Assembly (NCBI RefSeq): GCF_011398925.1
Contig: NZ_AP022842.1
Coordinates: 1,042,001-1,106,000 of the forward strand
Length of the DNA: 64,000 bases
Origin: Bacillus sp. KH172YL63
GTDB lineage: Bacteria > Bacillota > Bacilli > Bacillales > Bacillaceae_B
Direction: 5' to 3'
The notes beneath the pieces are model-generated. The model was not told the DNA's origin, did no database searches, and worked only from the letters and a program-made list of their open reading frames with translations. This document shows, in pieces, positions 9,994-19,533 of the stretch. Each line of letters opens with the position of its first letter. Positions within the stretch are counted from its first letter, which is position 1. The translations under genes were made by a program, and so were the position numbers.

Positions 9994-11280
9994 TTAATAA
10001 ATTCCCATATTGGCTAGTATGATGGACACAATCTCTGCGATGGTCGGAATGAGAAGGCCGACGACCGCAACGTCCAGATATGAATCTTTGTGGGTGAGAC
10101 CTGTTACGGCAAACAGAGTCAAAAGCGCCCCGTTATGAGGCAGGATCGAAGCACCGGAAGAGATGGAAGCGATTCTGTGGAACGCCTCTGCACTTATTCC
10201 GCTTGTTTGGGATAATTCGTAATATTTATCACCCAGTGCCTCAAGGGCAATCCCCATCCCGCCTGAAGCAGACCCGGTGATGGCAGCAAGGGTCTGGACT
10301 GCGATCGCTTCAGATATCACAGGATTTCCTTTGATGCCGAGTATCAGCTTCGTTAATGTCTTGAAACCTGGTGCAGCCGTGACGACAGCACCGAAGCCTA
10401 CGGCAGCACTTGTGTTGATCACTGCCATAACACTGCCTTTTGCCCCCCCGTTGATCGCCGGGATAAATTTTTTATAATGCTTGAAGTTGATCAGCAATAT
10501 GGACAGAATCCCGACAAGAAGTGCTGTGAGGATGTTCCACTCGAATACATTCAAGGTAACCACGACGATGACGAGAGGAAGGAAAGACAAATAAAAATTA
10601 GGAAGATCTGATTCATTTATTTCCTTCACATCATTTCCACCCTTTGGCTCTGTGAAAGTATCCCCTTTATTGGTGAATTGCTTTTGGCGCCACCTTAAGT
10701 AAAAATATCCGCCGCAAGCCATAATCAGTCCGCCGACCGTCCCAATGATCGGGGCGGCGGTAGGGGACGTCTTGAAATAGTCGATTGGGATCAGATTCTG
10801 GATCTGGGGTGTCCCTGGGATAGCCGTCATCGTAAATGTGAAAGCTCCCAATACAAATGTGGGCGGCAATAGTTTTCGGGTGATATTTGCCTCCCTGAAC
10901 ATGGCGATCGCCAAGGGGTAGATCGCAAACACGACGACGAATAAGCTTACCCCTCCGTATGTTAAAACAGCGGCTGCGATAAGGACGCCGAGGATGGCAC
11001 GGTCTTTGCCGATGAGGTTGGTGATTTTATAGGCAACCGATTGAGCGGCACCTACATCTTCCATCAGCTTTCCAAAGATGGCCCCGAATAGGAAGACAGG
11101 GAACCATTCCTTCGCAAAATCCACAAATCCGGTCATATACGTTTCTGTATAGGCCGGCAGGAGATCGAGACCGCTCATGAGCGCAACGAGCCCTGCAACC
11201 AATGGGGCGATCCAGATGATGGACCAGCCCAAATAGGCCAGGAGCATGAGCAGGATTAAACCAATGATGATACTAGTCAT
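9994..11280 (-). CDS. GntP-family permease, YxjC-like
   Basis: The 428-residue membrane protein has the composition and length of the GntP (gluconate/organic acid) permease family, with about 12 spans and the family-like segment GSASGGMGIALEALG in the second half. Its partner gene encodes a hydroxybutyrate dehydrogenase, so uptake of a hydroxy- or keto-acid such as 3-hydroxybutyrate is a reasonable inference. It is the first gene of a two-gene minus-strand operon and has an AGAGGTGAC ribosome site before the ATG at 11280. Confidence 0.86.
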   Translation of the reverse strand: MTSIIIGLILLMLLAYLGWSIIWIAPLVAGLVALMSGLDLLPAYTETYMTGFVDFAKEWFPVFLFGAIFGKLMEDVGAAQSVAYKITNLIGKDRAILGVLIAAAVLTYGGVSLFVVVFAIYPLAIAMFREANITRKLLPPTFVLGAFTFTMTAIPGTPQIQNLIPIDYFKTSPTAAPIIGTVGGLIMACGGYFYLRWRQKQFTNKGDTFTEPKGGNDVKEINESDLPNFYLSFLPLVIVVVTLNVFEWNILTALLVGILSILLINFKHYKKFIPAINGGAKGSVMAVINTSAAVGFGAVVTAAPGFKTLTKLILGIKGNPVISEAIAVQTLAAITGSASGGMGIALEALGDKYYELSQTSGISAEAFHRIASISSGASILPHNGALLTLFAVTGLTHKDSYLDVAVVGLLIPTIAEIVSIILANMGIY

Positions 11281-11399
11281 ATGTCACCTCTCATAAATGT
11301 TTGTGATTATCTTTCCATGAATGATAGGATTTATGCGATATGGAAAAGAACAAATCAAGGAGTATGGGATGAGCGGAGGAGTAACTGGGGGACAGGTCA

Positions 11400-11438
11400 A
11401 AAAAAAGAACGAGCCGTCAGTTTGACTCGTTCTTTTCA
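11400..11438 (-). terminator. Terminator of the CorC/HlyC-type gene
   Basis: The stem GAACGAG/CTCGTTC includes the last codons and stop of the gene and is followed on the minus strand by eight T residues. Confidence 0.85.
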
Positions 11439-12790
11439 ATAGTAAGTGATTTCATTTTCGTCACTTCCAGATATTGAATATGGTGACCGTCGATTTTCTT
11501 TACTTTGAAGCAATAGCCTTGTTCCTCGATTTTATCATCGGGCTTCACTTCATATTTCTGTGTAAGGAACCAGCCGCCGATTGTATCCACTTCATCTTCT
11601 TCGATAGATATACCGAGGAGATCATTGACGTCTTCAATGAGCATGACGGCATCGAAAATATAGTGATCTTCTTTGAGTTTTTGGACTTCAGGGATTTCAT
11701 CGATATCGAACTCATCCCTGATTTCCCCGACAATTTCTTCGATGATGTCTTCAAGCGTCACAAGCCCCGCGGTTCCGCCGTATTCATCAAGGAGGACGGC
11801 CATCGGAGAGCGTTCTTTTTGAAGCTTGAGAAGGAGCGCCTTGATCGGGATTGTCTCGATGACACGGATGACAGGTTTGATGAAGGGCGTAACGTCCTGA
11901 TGTTTTCCCTGTTCTGTCATGAGTGTTGTCAACAATTCCTTCACATTTACAACCCCGAGTACATTGTCTTTATCACCGTCCACGACCGGATATCGGGTAT
12001 AACGTTCTTCCCCGATGACGGTCAGCACTTCCTCGATGGAAGAACCTGCTGATAGGGTGACGATATTCGTTCTCGGAACCATGATTTCCTTTGCAATCCG
12101 TTCGTCAAATTCAAATATTTTGTTCACATATTTGAATTCCGATGAATTGATCTCGCCGCTTTTGTAGCTGTCTGATAAGATGATTCGAAGCTCTTCTTCA
12201 GAATGGGCGATTTCATGCTCAGAAGCAGGCTTTAACCCGAACAATCCTGTAAATACCCGGGCAGCGCTGTTCAGCGTCCAGATGAAGGGATATGCGATGC
12301 GGTAAAACCAAATCAACGGACGGGCAAACAATAAGGTGATTGTCTCTGCCTTCTGGATGGCGAATGTCTTCGGGGCAAGCTCACCAACAACAACGTGCAA
12401 AAAGGTGATGACCGAGAAAGCAAGTCCGAACGAAATGATGCTCGTGATCGAAGGGCTCAATTCGATCCGTTCGAAAACCGGATGAAGGAGCGTTTCGATT
12501 GTCGGTTCACCCAACCAACCAAGTCCGAGGGCGGTGATGGTGATACCCAATTGACAGGCTGAAAGATATTCGTCTAAGTGTGATATGACTTTCTTTGCTG
12601 CGATTGCCGTTTGATTCCCTTCTGAAACCAATTGATCGATCCGGGAACTCCTCACCTTGACGATGGCGAATTCTGAAGCCACGAAAAAGGCTGTCAGTGC
12701 AATCAAGAGAGCAACGAGAAATAAATTAAATAAAATGTCCAATTGAGTGAAGCGAATAGAATGGGAATGGTCCCCCTTCCTATGCCTCAA
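11417..12790 (-). CDS. CNNM/CBS/CorC-HlyC domain membrane protein
   Basis: The 457-residue protein has an N-terminal CNNM (DUF21) membrane region ([19 protein letters not shown] and later spans), two CBS domains in the middle ([24 protein letters not shown]) and a C-terminal CorC_HlyC domain. Relatives in B. subtilis include YhdP (MpfA, a magnesium exporter), YhdT, YrkA and YugS. Divalent cation export or tolerance is the likely role. The start is uncertain: TTG 12790 follows TAAAGGAGG by only 3 bp, while the next in-frame TTG, giving MDILFNLF, has no good ribosome site. Confidence 0.87.
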   Translation of the reverse strand: MRHRKGDHSHSIRFTQLDILFNLFLVALLIALTAFFVASEFAIVKVRSSRIDQLVSEGNQTAIAAKKVISHLDEYLSACQLGITITALGLGWLGEPTIETLLHPVFERIELSPSITSIISFGLAFSVITFLHVVVGELAPKTFAIQKAETITLLFARPLIWFYRIAYPFIWTLNSAARVFTGLFGLKPASEHEIAHSEEELRIILSDSYKSGEINSSEFKYVNKIFEFDERIAKEIMVPRTNIVTLSAGSSIEEVLTVIGEERYTRYPVVDGDKDNVLGVVNVKELLTTLMTEQGKHQDVTPFIKPVIRVIETIPIKALLLKLQKERSPMAVLLDEYGGTAGLVTLEDIIEEIVGEIRDEFDIDEIPEVQKLKEDHYIFDAVMLIEDVNDLLGISIEEDEVDTIGGWFLTQKYEVKPDDKIEEQGYCFKVKKIDGHHIQYLEVTKMKSLTIEKNESN

Positions 12791-12906
12791 ACACCTCCTT
12801 TATATAATAATGATAAATGCATACGGACACACCGGGAATCATCCTTTTGTTCAGATTACAATCTAGAATCTCAATTGAAAAGTGATCCCCATTCGTTTAT
12901 TCTTAA

Positions 12907-12921
12907 TGATAATGATTGATA
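12907..12921 (+). promoter_or_regulatory. Possible Fur-type box, one good half
   Basis: TGATAATGATTGATA matches the Bacillus Fur box (TGATAATNATTATCA) fully in the left half but only partly in the right half. It lies about 80 bp upstream of the small membrane protein gene. The match could be chance in an AT-rich region. Confidence 0.25.
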
Positions 12922-13002
12922 TGATTTCATCATAGAGAATATCATCCCGCTTTACAATCATTTCGAATTTCAATTGTAGTCAGTTTGGAAAGGAGAACGA
13001 TC

Positions 13003-13332
13003 ATGGCAGACGTATTCAACCAAGAGTTTGTTGTATCCCTCATCATTGCCTTTTCGGTTTATATGATGATCAGGGGAATAGCCATTTTCTTCGGAAAAGC
13101 AGGAAAAGGCTATCTGGAGACCATTCAGTCTGGAAACGGGCAATCATACCTGCACTTTATTGGGGGTTATTATATATTATCAGGCGTACTCGGCCTGCTT
13201 ATTCCACGTTTGGACTGGAAAACGGAAGACATTTACTTCGCAATAGCGATTTACGCCGTAACATCCGTCGTATTCTGGGTCACGCTTGATGTGCTGATGA
13301 AACGTGAAAGAAAAAAACTGCAGCAGAACTGA
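13003..13332 (+). CDS. Small membrane protein, unknown function
   Basis: The 109-residue protein has three likely membrane spans (residues about 8-25, 50-68 and 78-97) and a basic tail (KRERKKLQQN). ATG 13003 follows GGAAAGGAG by 7 bp. I do not recognise the family. It lies upstream of the metal efflux operon but is cut off from it by a very strong hairpin, so it is probably a separate unit. Confidence 0.7.
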   Translation: MADVFNQEFVVSLIIAFSVYMMIRGIAIFFGKAGKGYLETIQSGNGQSYLHFIGGYYILSGVLGLLIPRLDWKTEDIYFAIAIYAVTSVVFWVTLDVLMKRERKKLQQN

Positions 13333-13386
13333 TGGAGTGACAGGGGTCAACAACAGGCCCCCTGTTTTGTATATCCATCCTTTTCA

Positions 13387-13434
13387 TAAAAAACCGACCG
13401 GAATCGATTTCAATATCGATTCCGGTCGGTTTTT
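13387..13434 (+). terminator. Very strong terminator
   Basis: A perfect 15-bp stem beginning CCGACCGGAATCGAT with a 6-bp loop is followed by seven T residues. It insulates the cadC promoter from upstream transcription. Confidence 0.95.
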
Positions 13435-13513
13435 TTCGTGGAACTTCACCCAATGAAAATTTGGGCAGGACATCTCCGTGCCAACTGAATAAATTACATA
13501 AAAAAGTGTTAAC

Positions 13514-13533
13514 ATTCAAAAGAATGTTTGAAC
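13514..13533 (+). promoter_or_regulatory. CadC operator O1 overlapping the -35 box
   Basis: An ATTCAAA half site, a 6-bp centre and a TTTGAAC half site form a near-palindrome of the ArsR/SmtB type. Its right half contains the -35 box TTGAAC. A near copy lies 45 bp downstream. Confidence 0.8.
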
Positions 13534-13556
13534 ATCTTTGCCAATTCTTTTATACT
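13528..13556 (+). promoter_or_regulatory. SigA promoter of cadC-cadA-czcD
   Basis: TTGAAC (13528-13533) and TATACT (13551-13556) are 17 bp apart. The start of transcription would fall inside the second operator. Confidence 0.8.
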
Positions 13557-13558
13557 AT

Positions 13559-13578
13559 ATTCAAAAGGATGTTTGAAT
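13559..13578 (+). promoter_or_regulatory. CadC operator O2 over the transcription start
   Basis: ATTCAAA and TTTGAAT form perfect 7-bp inverted half sites around a 6-bp centre. It repeats O1 with two base changes and lies just after the -10 box. Confidence 0.82.
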
Positions 13579-13595
13579 GAAATAGGGGTGGAGAC

Positions 13596-13967
13596 ATGAA
13601 AGAGACGGAAGTATGTGAAGTGGCCTGTGTGGAAAGTGACAAGGTCAATCGCTTAAAAACAGATCTTTTAACACAAAATACGTCTAAAGTAGCGGAGATT
13701 TTCAAGGCATTGTCTGATCAGACGAGAATGAAGATTGCCTATGCACTGACGGTAGAAGAAGAGTTGTGCGTGTGTGATGTGGCGAATATCGTAGGTTCAT
13801 CAACAGCAACGGCGTCCCATCATTTGCGTTTATTAAAAAAGCTGGGCTTGGCAAAATTCCGGAAAAAAGGCAAGCTGGTGTATTATTCTTTGGATGATCA
13901 TCACGTGAAACAGTTAATAGAAATCGCTGTGACGCATCAAATGGAGGTAGAGGAACGTGACCGGTAA
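13596..13967 (+). CDS. cadC: CadC, ArsR/SmtB metal-responsive repressor
   Basis: The 123-residue winged-helix repressor keeps all four metal-ligand cysteines of the plasmid pI258 CadC at the same positions: C7, C11, C58 and C60 (in ELCVCDVA). Binding of Cd, Pb or Zn should release it from DNA. The recognition helix is in [18 protein letters not shown]. Two matching palindromes surround its promoter, so autoregulation is well supported. The stop overlaps the start of cadA by 11 bp, which couples their translation. Confidence 0.95.
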   Translation: MKETEVCEVACVESDKVNRLKTDLLTQNTSKVAEIFKALSDQTRMKIAYALTVEEELCVCDVANIVGSSTATASHHLRLLKKLGLAKFRKKGKLVYYSLDDHHVKQLIEIAVTHQMEVEERDR

Positions 13968-16065
13968 ACCTGCAGAAAAACAAACATATAGAGTGGAAGG
14001 ATTTACGTGTGCAGGCTGTGCGGCCAAGTTTGAAAAGAACGTCCAGCATCTCCCTGGCGTTATGGATGCCAAGGTGAACTTCGGCGCAGCCAAGATCACC
14101 GTTTACGGGGATACGTCAAAGGAAGCGGTTGAAAAAGCAGGGGCCTTTGAAGGGCTTCGCCTGACCGAAGACGGAATGAGAAAGATCCAGGAAGAAAAGG
14201 AACCATTTTTAAAAAGATATAAACATGTATTCATTTCCATCATGTTCATTTTGATTGCATATGCGATCCCCTTGACCGAAGCGGCAAATAGCCAGCTGTT
14301 AGCAAATCTGTCATTCGGCATTGCCATCGTCATAGGGGGATATCGATTATTTGAAACAGGGTTGAAGAACCTCTTTAAATTAGAGTTCGATATGAGGACC
14401 CTGATGACCATTGCGATCATTGGTGCAGCAATCATTGGAGAATGGGGGGAAGGTGCAGTCGTCGTGATCCTCTTTGCAATCAGTGAAGTGCTCGAAGCCT
14501 ACTCCATGGATAAGGCAAGGGAATCGATCCGGTCGCTCATGGATATCGCACCTCAACAGGCGCTGATCCTCCGAAACGGCACAGAAGTGAAGATTGATGC
14601 AGAAGATATCGAGGTCGGGGACATCATGATCGTCAAACCGGGCCAAAAGATCGCCATGGACGGAGACATTATCGAAGGGGCATCCTACATCAACCAGGCT
14701 GCGATTACCGGTGAGTCTGTCCCGGTGAGAAAGGGCAAGGGAGATGAAGTGTTTGCAGGGACGCTGAATGAAGAAGGATATGTAAAAGTGCTGGTGACAA
14801 AGCGCATTGAAGATACCACTCTTGCCAAAATCATTCATTTAGTAGAGGAAGCACAGGGTGAAAAGGCACCTTCCCAGGCATTCATCGATGTATTCGCGAA
14901 ATACTATACGCCTGTGATCATGATCATCGCGTTTCTTGTCGCAATCATCCCGCCGCTATTATTTGGCGGGGAGTGGTCGGTGTGGGTATATCAGGGGCTG
15001 TCTGTCCTAGTCGTCGGATGTCCATGTGCGCTGGTCATTTCCACCCCGGTGGCCATCGTGACGGCCATCGGAAATGCCGCGAAAAACGGCATCCTGATCA
15101 AAGGCGGGGTGTATTTAGAGGAATTGGGGCGTTTGAAGGCGATTGCCTTTGATAAGACGGGGACGCTGACAAAGGGTGAACCTGTCATAACTGATGTGGT
15201 GACTGCAGGTGAAATGGAAGAGAGGGAATTGTTGACGAAGATGGCTGCCCTCGAATACCATTCACAGCATCCGCTTGCCCATGCCTTTTTGAAAAAAGCC
15301 GATGAAATGGGGCTGAACTATAAGGAATGTGAAGTGTTTGAGTTCCAATCCCATACGGGTAAAGGAATCAGTGGTGTGATTGATGGTGAGAGGTATTTCC
15401 TTGGTTCTGATGATTCTTTGAATCCTTCTTCTGTTGATATGAAAAAGCTTCAGGATGAAGGAAAGACTGTCATCGTATTTGGTACAGAAGGCAGACCTCT
15501 TGCCATGGTCGCAGTGGCAGATGAAGTAAGGGAAACGAGTGCATCTATTATAGGTGAACTTCACCGGATGGGTGTCGAACAAACCGTCATGTTGACAGGT
15601 GACCATGAACATACGGCATCATCGATCGGCAAACAAATCGGAGTCAAAGATATCAAGGCGGGACTCCTACCTGAACAAAAACTTGAATTTGTTAAACGAT
15701 ATATGCAGACGTACGGGAAAGTGGCCATGGTCGGGGACGGAATCAATGATGCCCCAGCCCTTGCCGCGTCTACTGTCGGGATTGCGATGGGGGGAGCCGG
15801 TACAGACACAGCCCTGGAAACGGCAGACATCGCACTGATGAATGATGATTTAAAGAAATTACCTTATATTATCGGCTTAAGCAGAAAGACGCTTGCGATT
15901 ATCAAGCAAAATATCACATTTGCCATCGGCATCAAACTTCTTGCCCTATTACTGGTCATCCCCGGGTGGCTGACGTTGTGGATTGCCATCTTTGCCGATA
16001 TGGGCGCAACGCTGCTCGTCACTTTAAACGGGCTGAGATTATTGAGAATCAAAGATAGAAAGTGA
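13957..16065 (+). CDS. cadA: CadA-type heavy-metal P1B-ATPase
   Basis: The 702-residue exporter has one N-terminal metal-binding domain (GFTCAGCA), the TGES actuator motif, the CPC ion-site motif in [10 protein letters not shown], the phosphorylated Asp in DKTGTLT, the HP motif (HSQHPLAHA) and the [10 protein letters not shown] hinge. CPC with a cadC partner points to Zn/Cd/Pb export. The start is GTG 13957 inside the end of cadC, behind AGAGGAA. It is followed 10 bp later by a cation diffusion facilitator. Confidence 0.95.
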   Translation: MTGKPAEKQTYRVEGFTCAGCAAKFEKNVQHLPGVMDAKVNFGAAKITVYGDTSKEAVEKAGAFEGLRLTEDGMRKIQEEKEPFLKRYKHVFISIMFILIAYAIPLTEAANSQLLANLSFGIAIVIGGYRLFETGLKNLFKLEFDMRTLMTIAIIGAAIIGEWGEGAVVVILFAISEVLEAYSMDKARESIRSLMDIAPQQALILRNGTEVKIDAEDIEVGDIMIVKPGQKIAMDGDIIEGASYINQAAITGESVPVRKGKGDEVFAGTLNEEGYVKVLVTKRIEDTTLAKIIHLVEEAQGEKAPSQAFIDVFAKYYTPVIMIIAFLVAIIPPLLFGGEWSVWVYQGLSVLVVGCPCALVISTPVAIVTAIGNAAKNGILIKGGVYLEELGRLKAIAFDKTGTLTKGEPVITDVVTAGEMEERELLTKMAALEYHSQHPLAHAFLKKADEMGLNYKECEVFEFQSHTGKGISGVIDGERYFLGSDDSLNPSSVDMKKLQDEGKTVIVFGTEGRPLAMVAVADEVRETSASIIGELHRMGVEQTVMLTGDHEHTASSIGKQIGVKDIKAGLLPEQKLEFVKRYMQTYGKVAMVGDGINDAPALAASTVGIAMGGAGTDTALETADIALMNDDLKKLPYIIGLSRKTLAIIKQNITFAIGIKLLALLLVIPGWLTLWIAIFADMGATLLVTLNGLRLLRIKDRK

Positions 16066-16075
16066 GGGATACCCA

Positions 16076-16969
16076 ATGGGTCACGATCACAACCATGGAC
16101 ATAACCAGAATAAGAAAGCGTTATTCATCAGCTTTGTATTTATCTTCACCTTTATGATCGTTGAGGTGATCGGGGGCATCGTCACAAACAGCTTAGCCCT
16201 TCTTTCAGATGCCGGGCATATGCTCAGCGATGCTGCGGCACTTGGCCTGAGCCTTGCAGCATTTTATATCGGGGAGAAGGCGACTGATAAAGGGAAGACG
16301 TATGGTTACAAGCGATTTGAAATTGTAGCCGCATTCCTAAACGGCATCACCTTGCTGCTGGTCTCTCTTTATATCTTTTGGGAGGCGTATCATCGTTTCA
16401 TCGATACGCCGACGGTTTCTCCAACGATGATGATCATCGCCGTTATCGGTCTGGTCGTGAATATCATCGTGGCATGGATCCTGATGAGGGGTGACACAGA
16501 ACATAACCTCAATGTCAGGAGTGCCTTCCTCCACGTTCTCGGAGACATGCTCGGTTCTGTCGGTGCCATCATAGCGGGTCTGTTGATCTATTTCTTCAGC
16601 TGGAACCTGGCAGATCCGATTGCATCAGTCATTGTAGCCGTCCTCATCATCATTTCCGGATGGAGGGTAACGAAAGATTCCATCCATATCCTGATGGAAG
16701 GTTCCCCTGAACACATCGATACTGAAAAGGTGAAGTCAGATTTATCTCAACTCGGGGGCGTACTGGAAGTGCATGATCTCCATGTCTGGTGCATCACTTC
16801 GGATTTCACGGCATTGAGCTGTCATGTCGTAGTAGGGGAAGAGGTGGACAGGGACCGCATCCTTGTGGAATTGTCCCACTTCCTGGAAGAAGAGTATGAT
16901 ATCCAACATACAACGATCCAAGTCGAAGGAAAGGGTGTCACAGAAGGTCACCATCACGTTTGTACGTAA
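16076..16969 (+). CDS. czcD: CzcD-type cation diffusion facilitator
   Basis: The 297-residue antiporter has six membrane spans and a cytosolic C-terminal domain. The metal site is visible as SDAGHMLSD in span 2 and HVLGD in span 5. Both ends are His-rich (GHDHNHGH; GHHHVC). It should export Zn, Co or Cd in exchange for protons or potassium. Third gene of the cad operon, 10 bp after cadA, so P-type and CDF exporters are made together. Confidence 0.93.
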   Translation: MGHDHNHGHNQNKKALFISFVFIFTFMIVEVIGGIVTNSLALLSDAGHMLSDAAALGLSLAAFYIGEKATDKGKTYGYKRFEIVAAFLNGITLLLVSLYIFWEAYHRFIDTPTVSPTMMIIAVIGLVVNIIVAWILMRGDTEHNLNVRSAFLHVLGDMLGSVGAIIAGLLIYFFSWNLADPIASVIVAVLIIISGWRVTKDSIHILMEGSPEHIDTEKVKSDLSQLGGVLEVHDLHVWCITSDFTALSCHVVVGEEVDRDRILVELSHFLEEEYDIQHTTIQVEGKGVTEGHHHVCT

Positions 16970-17031
16970 ACGCTCACCGTATAGAAAAATTTTCAACAAT
17001 CATGTTTACTCCCTTCAAGAATTGGGGTATA

Positions 17032-17046
17032 CCCTCAACTGGAGGG
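17032..17046 (+). promoter_or_regulatory. Inverted repeat covering the ribosome site of the Fbp-like gene
   Basis: CCCTC, a 5-base loop and GAGGG form a small hairpin whose right arm is the Shine-Dalgarno sequence for ATG 17053. It could mask the site in mRNA or be half of a MerR-type operator; neither is proven. Confidence 0.35.
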
Positions 17047-17052
17047 ATTGTC

Positions 17053-17238
17053 ATGTACCATCAGGAAACAACACTTCAACAGAAAAAGACACCTGAATTT
17101 AAAAAAGACTTTTATATTCAACAACTATTAAGAATCGGTGTATATAAATCTTTCGGGAAACAACTGTATGAATTATCAATGGACGATTTGCAGGATGTTT
17201 ACCTGGAATACTATATTGGCGGAGAAATGGCTCAATAG
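17053..17238 (+). CDS. Fur-regulated basic protein (FbpA/Fbp) family
   Basis: The 61-residue protein contains the family core LLRIGVYKSFGKQLYELSMD, typical of the small Fbp proteins that help the FsrA small RNA in the B. subtilis iron-sparing response. ATG 17053 follows GGAGGG by 6 bp. It sits just after the metal efflux operon with only about 80 bp between. No clear Fur box precedes it, so its control may differ from the classic family members. Confidence 0.72.
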   Translation: MYHQETTLQQKKTPEFKKDFYIQQLLRIGVYKSFGKQLYELSMDDLQDVYLEYYIGGEMAQ

Positions 17239-17240
17239 AA

Positions 17241-17281
17241 AAAAGACGGACCTTTTAAATGAAAAGGCTCGTCTTTTTTTA
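17241..17281 (+). terminator. Terminator of the Fbp-like gene
   Basis: AAAAAGACG and an inner CCTTTT pair with AAAAGG and CGTCTTTTT across a short loop; seven T residues follow. Confidence 0.88.
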
Positions 17282-17325
17282 TGGTTCTTACCGCTCTTTA
17301 GGGAAACAAGTGAATCTAACATTCA

Positions 17326-18228
17326 TCACGGTACATCATGCCCCATGGATGACTGGAGGATCTCAAACCATTGATCATGGTTCAAGGTGATGTGTTGAGA
17401 GTCGATTGCACGCTGGATACGTGCTTTTTTGCCGGATCCGACAATCGGCATGATGTTCGCAGGATGATTCAGGAGCCAGGCATATAACACCTGATCGATT
17501 CCCTCGGCACCCGTTTCTTCCTGGACTTTCTTTAATGTCCCTTGAAGGCGCAGCGCTTTCTCGTCTTCCCCTTTAAAGATCGCCCCTCCTGCCAGCGGTG
17601 ACCAGGCCATCGGTGCGACCCGTTTCTCCTGGCAGTGATCCAAGGTGCCGTCTTCGAAGTTTTCCAGATGATAAGCAGACAATTCAATCTGGTTGGTGAT
17701 CAGTGGGAAAGGAAGATACGATTGAAGCATGTTCCACTGGTGCTGTTTGAAATTGGACACACCGAAGTGTCGTACCTTTCCTTCTTCTTTCAGCTGCGTG
17801 AAGGCCTCTGCCACTTCTTCCCCGTTCATGAACGGATCGGGGCGGTGTATGAGTAAGAGGTCGATATAGTCGGTGTTTAGATTGTGAAGAGAGTGTTCCA
17901 CCGACCTGATAATATGCTTTTTGCTTGTATTATAATGATGTGTCTTATGTTCAGGACGATTGCCAGAAGGAAGCACGATGCCGCATTTTGTGACAATCTC
18001 CATTTTCTCACGTAATGAAGGCTGTAGTGAAAGTGCGTCACCGAAGAGGGCTTCGCACGTATAAGATCCATAAATATCTGCATGGTCGAATGTAGTGATG
18101 CCGCTTTCAATATTGTGCTGAATCAAGGAAAGTGTATCTTCCTTCGATTGCTTCCAGTCTGCAAGTCTCCACAAACCATGGATGATCCTTGAAAATGATA
18201 AGTCCTCAGACATTTGTACTCGTTGCAT
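17326..18228 (-). CDS. Aldo/keto reductase, YdhF-like
   Basis: The 300-residue protein has the aldo/keto reductase tetrad (D in FDHADIYG, the Tyr of that motif, K in VTKCG, H in LLIHRPDP) and the SWSPLAGG-like segment AWSPLAGGAIF. It resembles E. coli YdhF. It would reduce an aldehyde or ketone with NADPH; the substrate is unknown. ATG 18228 lies 7 bp from AAAAGGGG, giving MQRVQMSEDL. It is divergent from the kinase gene. Confidence 0.88.
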   Translation of the reverse strand: MQRVQMSEDLSFSRIIHGLWRLADWKQSKEDTLSLIQHNIESGITTFDHADIYGSYTCEALFGDALSLQPSLREKMEIVTKCGIVLPSGNRPEHKTHHYNTSKKHIIRSVEHSLHNLNTDYIDLLLIHRPDPFMNGEEVAEAFTQLKEEGKVRHFGVSNFKQHQWNMLQSYLPFPLITNQIELSAYHLENFEDGTLDHCQEKRVAPMAWSPLAGGAIFKGEDEKALRLQGTLKKVQEETGAEGIDQVLYAWLLNHPANIMPIVGSGKKARIQRAIDSQHITLNHDQWFEILQSSMGHDVP

Positions 18229-18312
18229 TTCTAAACCCCTTTTCAAATGGTATGTAGATATTCTTTCAAGTCATACTAAACGTATATTACTACGTTCTGA
18301 AAGGAAAGGAAA

Positions 18313-19203
18313 ATGATAGCGTCCATCCAGGATATTTTACGGAGTTGGGAACTTGGTCCCCAATTGATAGTAGCCTCCCAGGTCGCACCAAAAGTGTGGA
18401 GGGTGAAGAGTGGGGGAAAGGTATTTTATTTAAAAAGAAGAGGGAACACACATCCCTGGGGACCTTCGGATGAGCTTGAGCTGGCCGCCTATCTGAACGG
18501 GAAGGGGATCGCTGTTGAATCGCCCCTGTTGACCCGGGCCTGCCAGCCGGCACTGAGGGTTGGGGAAAAATCTTACTTGTTATACGAAGCACTCGAAGGG
18601 GAACCGTTGAAGGAACCAACACTTTCTTCCCTGACAGCCATAGGGGCACACTTGTCAGCCTTACATGTGCACTTGGACAAGTATCCCGGCCAGAGCATCG
18701 TCAGCCGGTGGGAAATTGAAAGACATACCCGTCAATGGGTGGATGAATGTGGCCACCCCCCGATTGGGAAATGGGCAAGGGAAGTGCTTCTGGAATTAAA
18801 GGGAAAGATGGGACGATATAGTGAATTACCCTGTCAGCTTGTACACAGTGACCTGAATAAGGGCAATATCTTGATGAAAGGTGGACGGGTTACCGGCCTT
18901 ATTGATTTTGAACGGGTGAGAAAGGCTCCCCGTATAGCCGACATCGGCTATTTCCTGGCAGGCAGGCTGAAGGAGGGAAATGTGCCGGCTTCATCAGGAT
19001 CCGTCGCTGCGTTTTTGAAGGGGTATGAGGGGGCCGGTGCTGCTCTGACACCGGAGGAAAGGAGGCTGCTGCCATACGTGATCCTTACTTTTCTCTTGCA
19101 GTACACATTATTTTATTATGACAGGGGCTGCTTTTCACTTGGCTCAGTTCTCACAACGATAGTGGAAGATTTTCTCGGTACAGGGGTCATTTCAATAAAA
19201 TGA
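18313..19203 (+). CDS. APH/choline-kinase-like phosphotransferase
   Basis: The 296-residue protein has the Brenner motif HSDLNKGN and the IDFE metal motif (equivalent to DFG) of the aminoglycoside phosphotransferase/homoserine kinase II group. The N-terminal K in VFYLKRRG fits the ATP-binding Lys. Related Bacillus proteins include the CotS/YtaA/YutH coat-associated kinases and YtmP. It lies upstream of a thiamine riboswitch operon but on a separate transcript; a small-molecule kinase role is inferred and the substrate is unknown. Confidence 0.78.
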   Translation: MIASIQDILRSWELGPQLIVASQVAPKVWRVKSGGKVFYLKRRGNTHPWGPSDELELAAYLNGKGIAVESPLLTRACQPALRVGEKSYLLYEALEGEPLKEPTLSSLTAIGAHLSALHVHLDKYPGQSIVSRWEIERHTRQWVDECGHPPIGKWAREVLLELKGKMGRYSELPCQLVHSDLNKGNILMKGGRVTGLIDFERVRKAPRIADIGYFLAGRLKEGNVPASSGSVAAFLKGYEGAGAALTPEERRLLPYVILTFLLQYTLFYYDRGCFSLGSVLTTIVEDFLGTGVISIK

Positions 19204-19278
19204 ATAGGTAATACTTGAATAACCACCTTTTCTATGGCAAAGTAGGGATGAAGATAACGTGTAATTTCATATACTAAG

Positions 19279-19372
19279 TGTAGGGGAACCGGTAAGGCCG
19301 GTTGAGATTGTATCCAGCAGATACTGACCCTTTGAACCTGAACTGGCTGATACCAGCGTAGGAAACAACATT
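19279..19372 (+). ncRNA. TPP riboswitch (THI element)
   Basis: The conserved parts are all present in order: a GGGG segment with GGTTGAGAT (the CUGAGA core) and then ACCCTTTGAACCTGA, CTGGCTGATACCAG and GCGTAGG. It precedes a thiamine-precursor transport operon and is followed by an intrinsic terminator, so it should stop transcription when thiamine pyrophosphate is bound. Confidence 0.96.
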
Positions 19373-19402
19373 CTCTTAAACGATACATACATTTGTTTAA
19401 TG

Positions 19403-19437
19403 ATGCGTCCTAAAGCTGCTGCTTGGGGCGCATTTTT
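19403..19437 (+). terminator. Riboswitch expression-platform terminator
   Basis: ATGCGTCC pairs with GGGGCGCAT, with an inner AAGC/GCTT stem, followed by five T residues. It lies about 30 bp after the TPP aptamer and 95 bp before thiY. Confidence 0.88.
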
Positions 19438-19533
19438 GTCGTTCCAGCCCTGCTGCTGGGGTTTCCTTGCCATTGTTCCGCCTTCATTTATTTTAAGGCT
19501 ACGTTATCATTGAGTATTCAAGGAGGAATCATC

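Noticed and set aside
12907..12921. Strong claim of Fur control for the small membrane protein at 13.0 kb
   Set aside because: Only the left half of the box fits well. Listed as a weak feature only.
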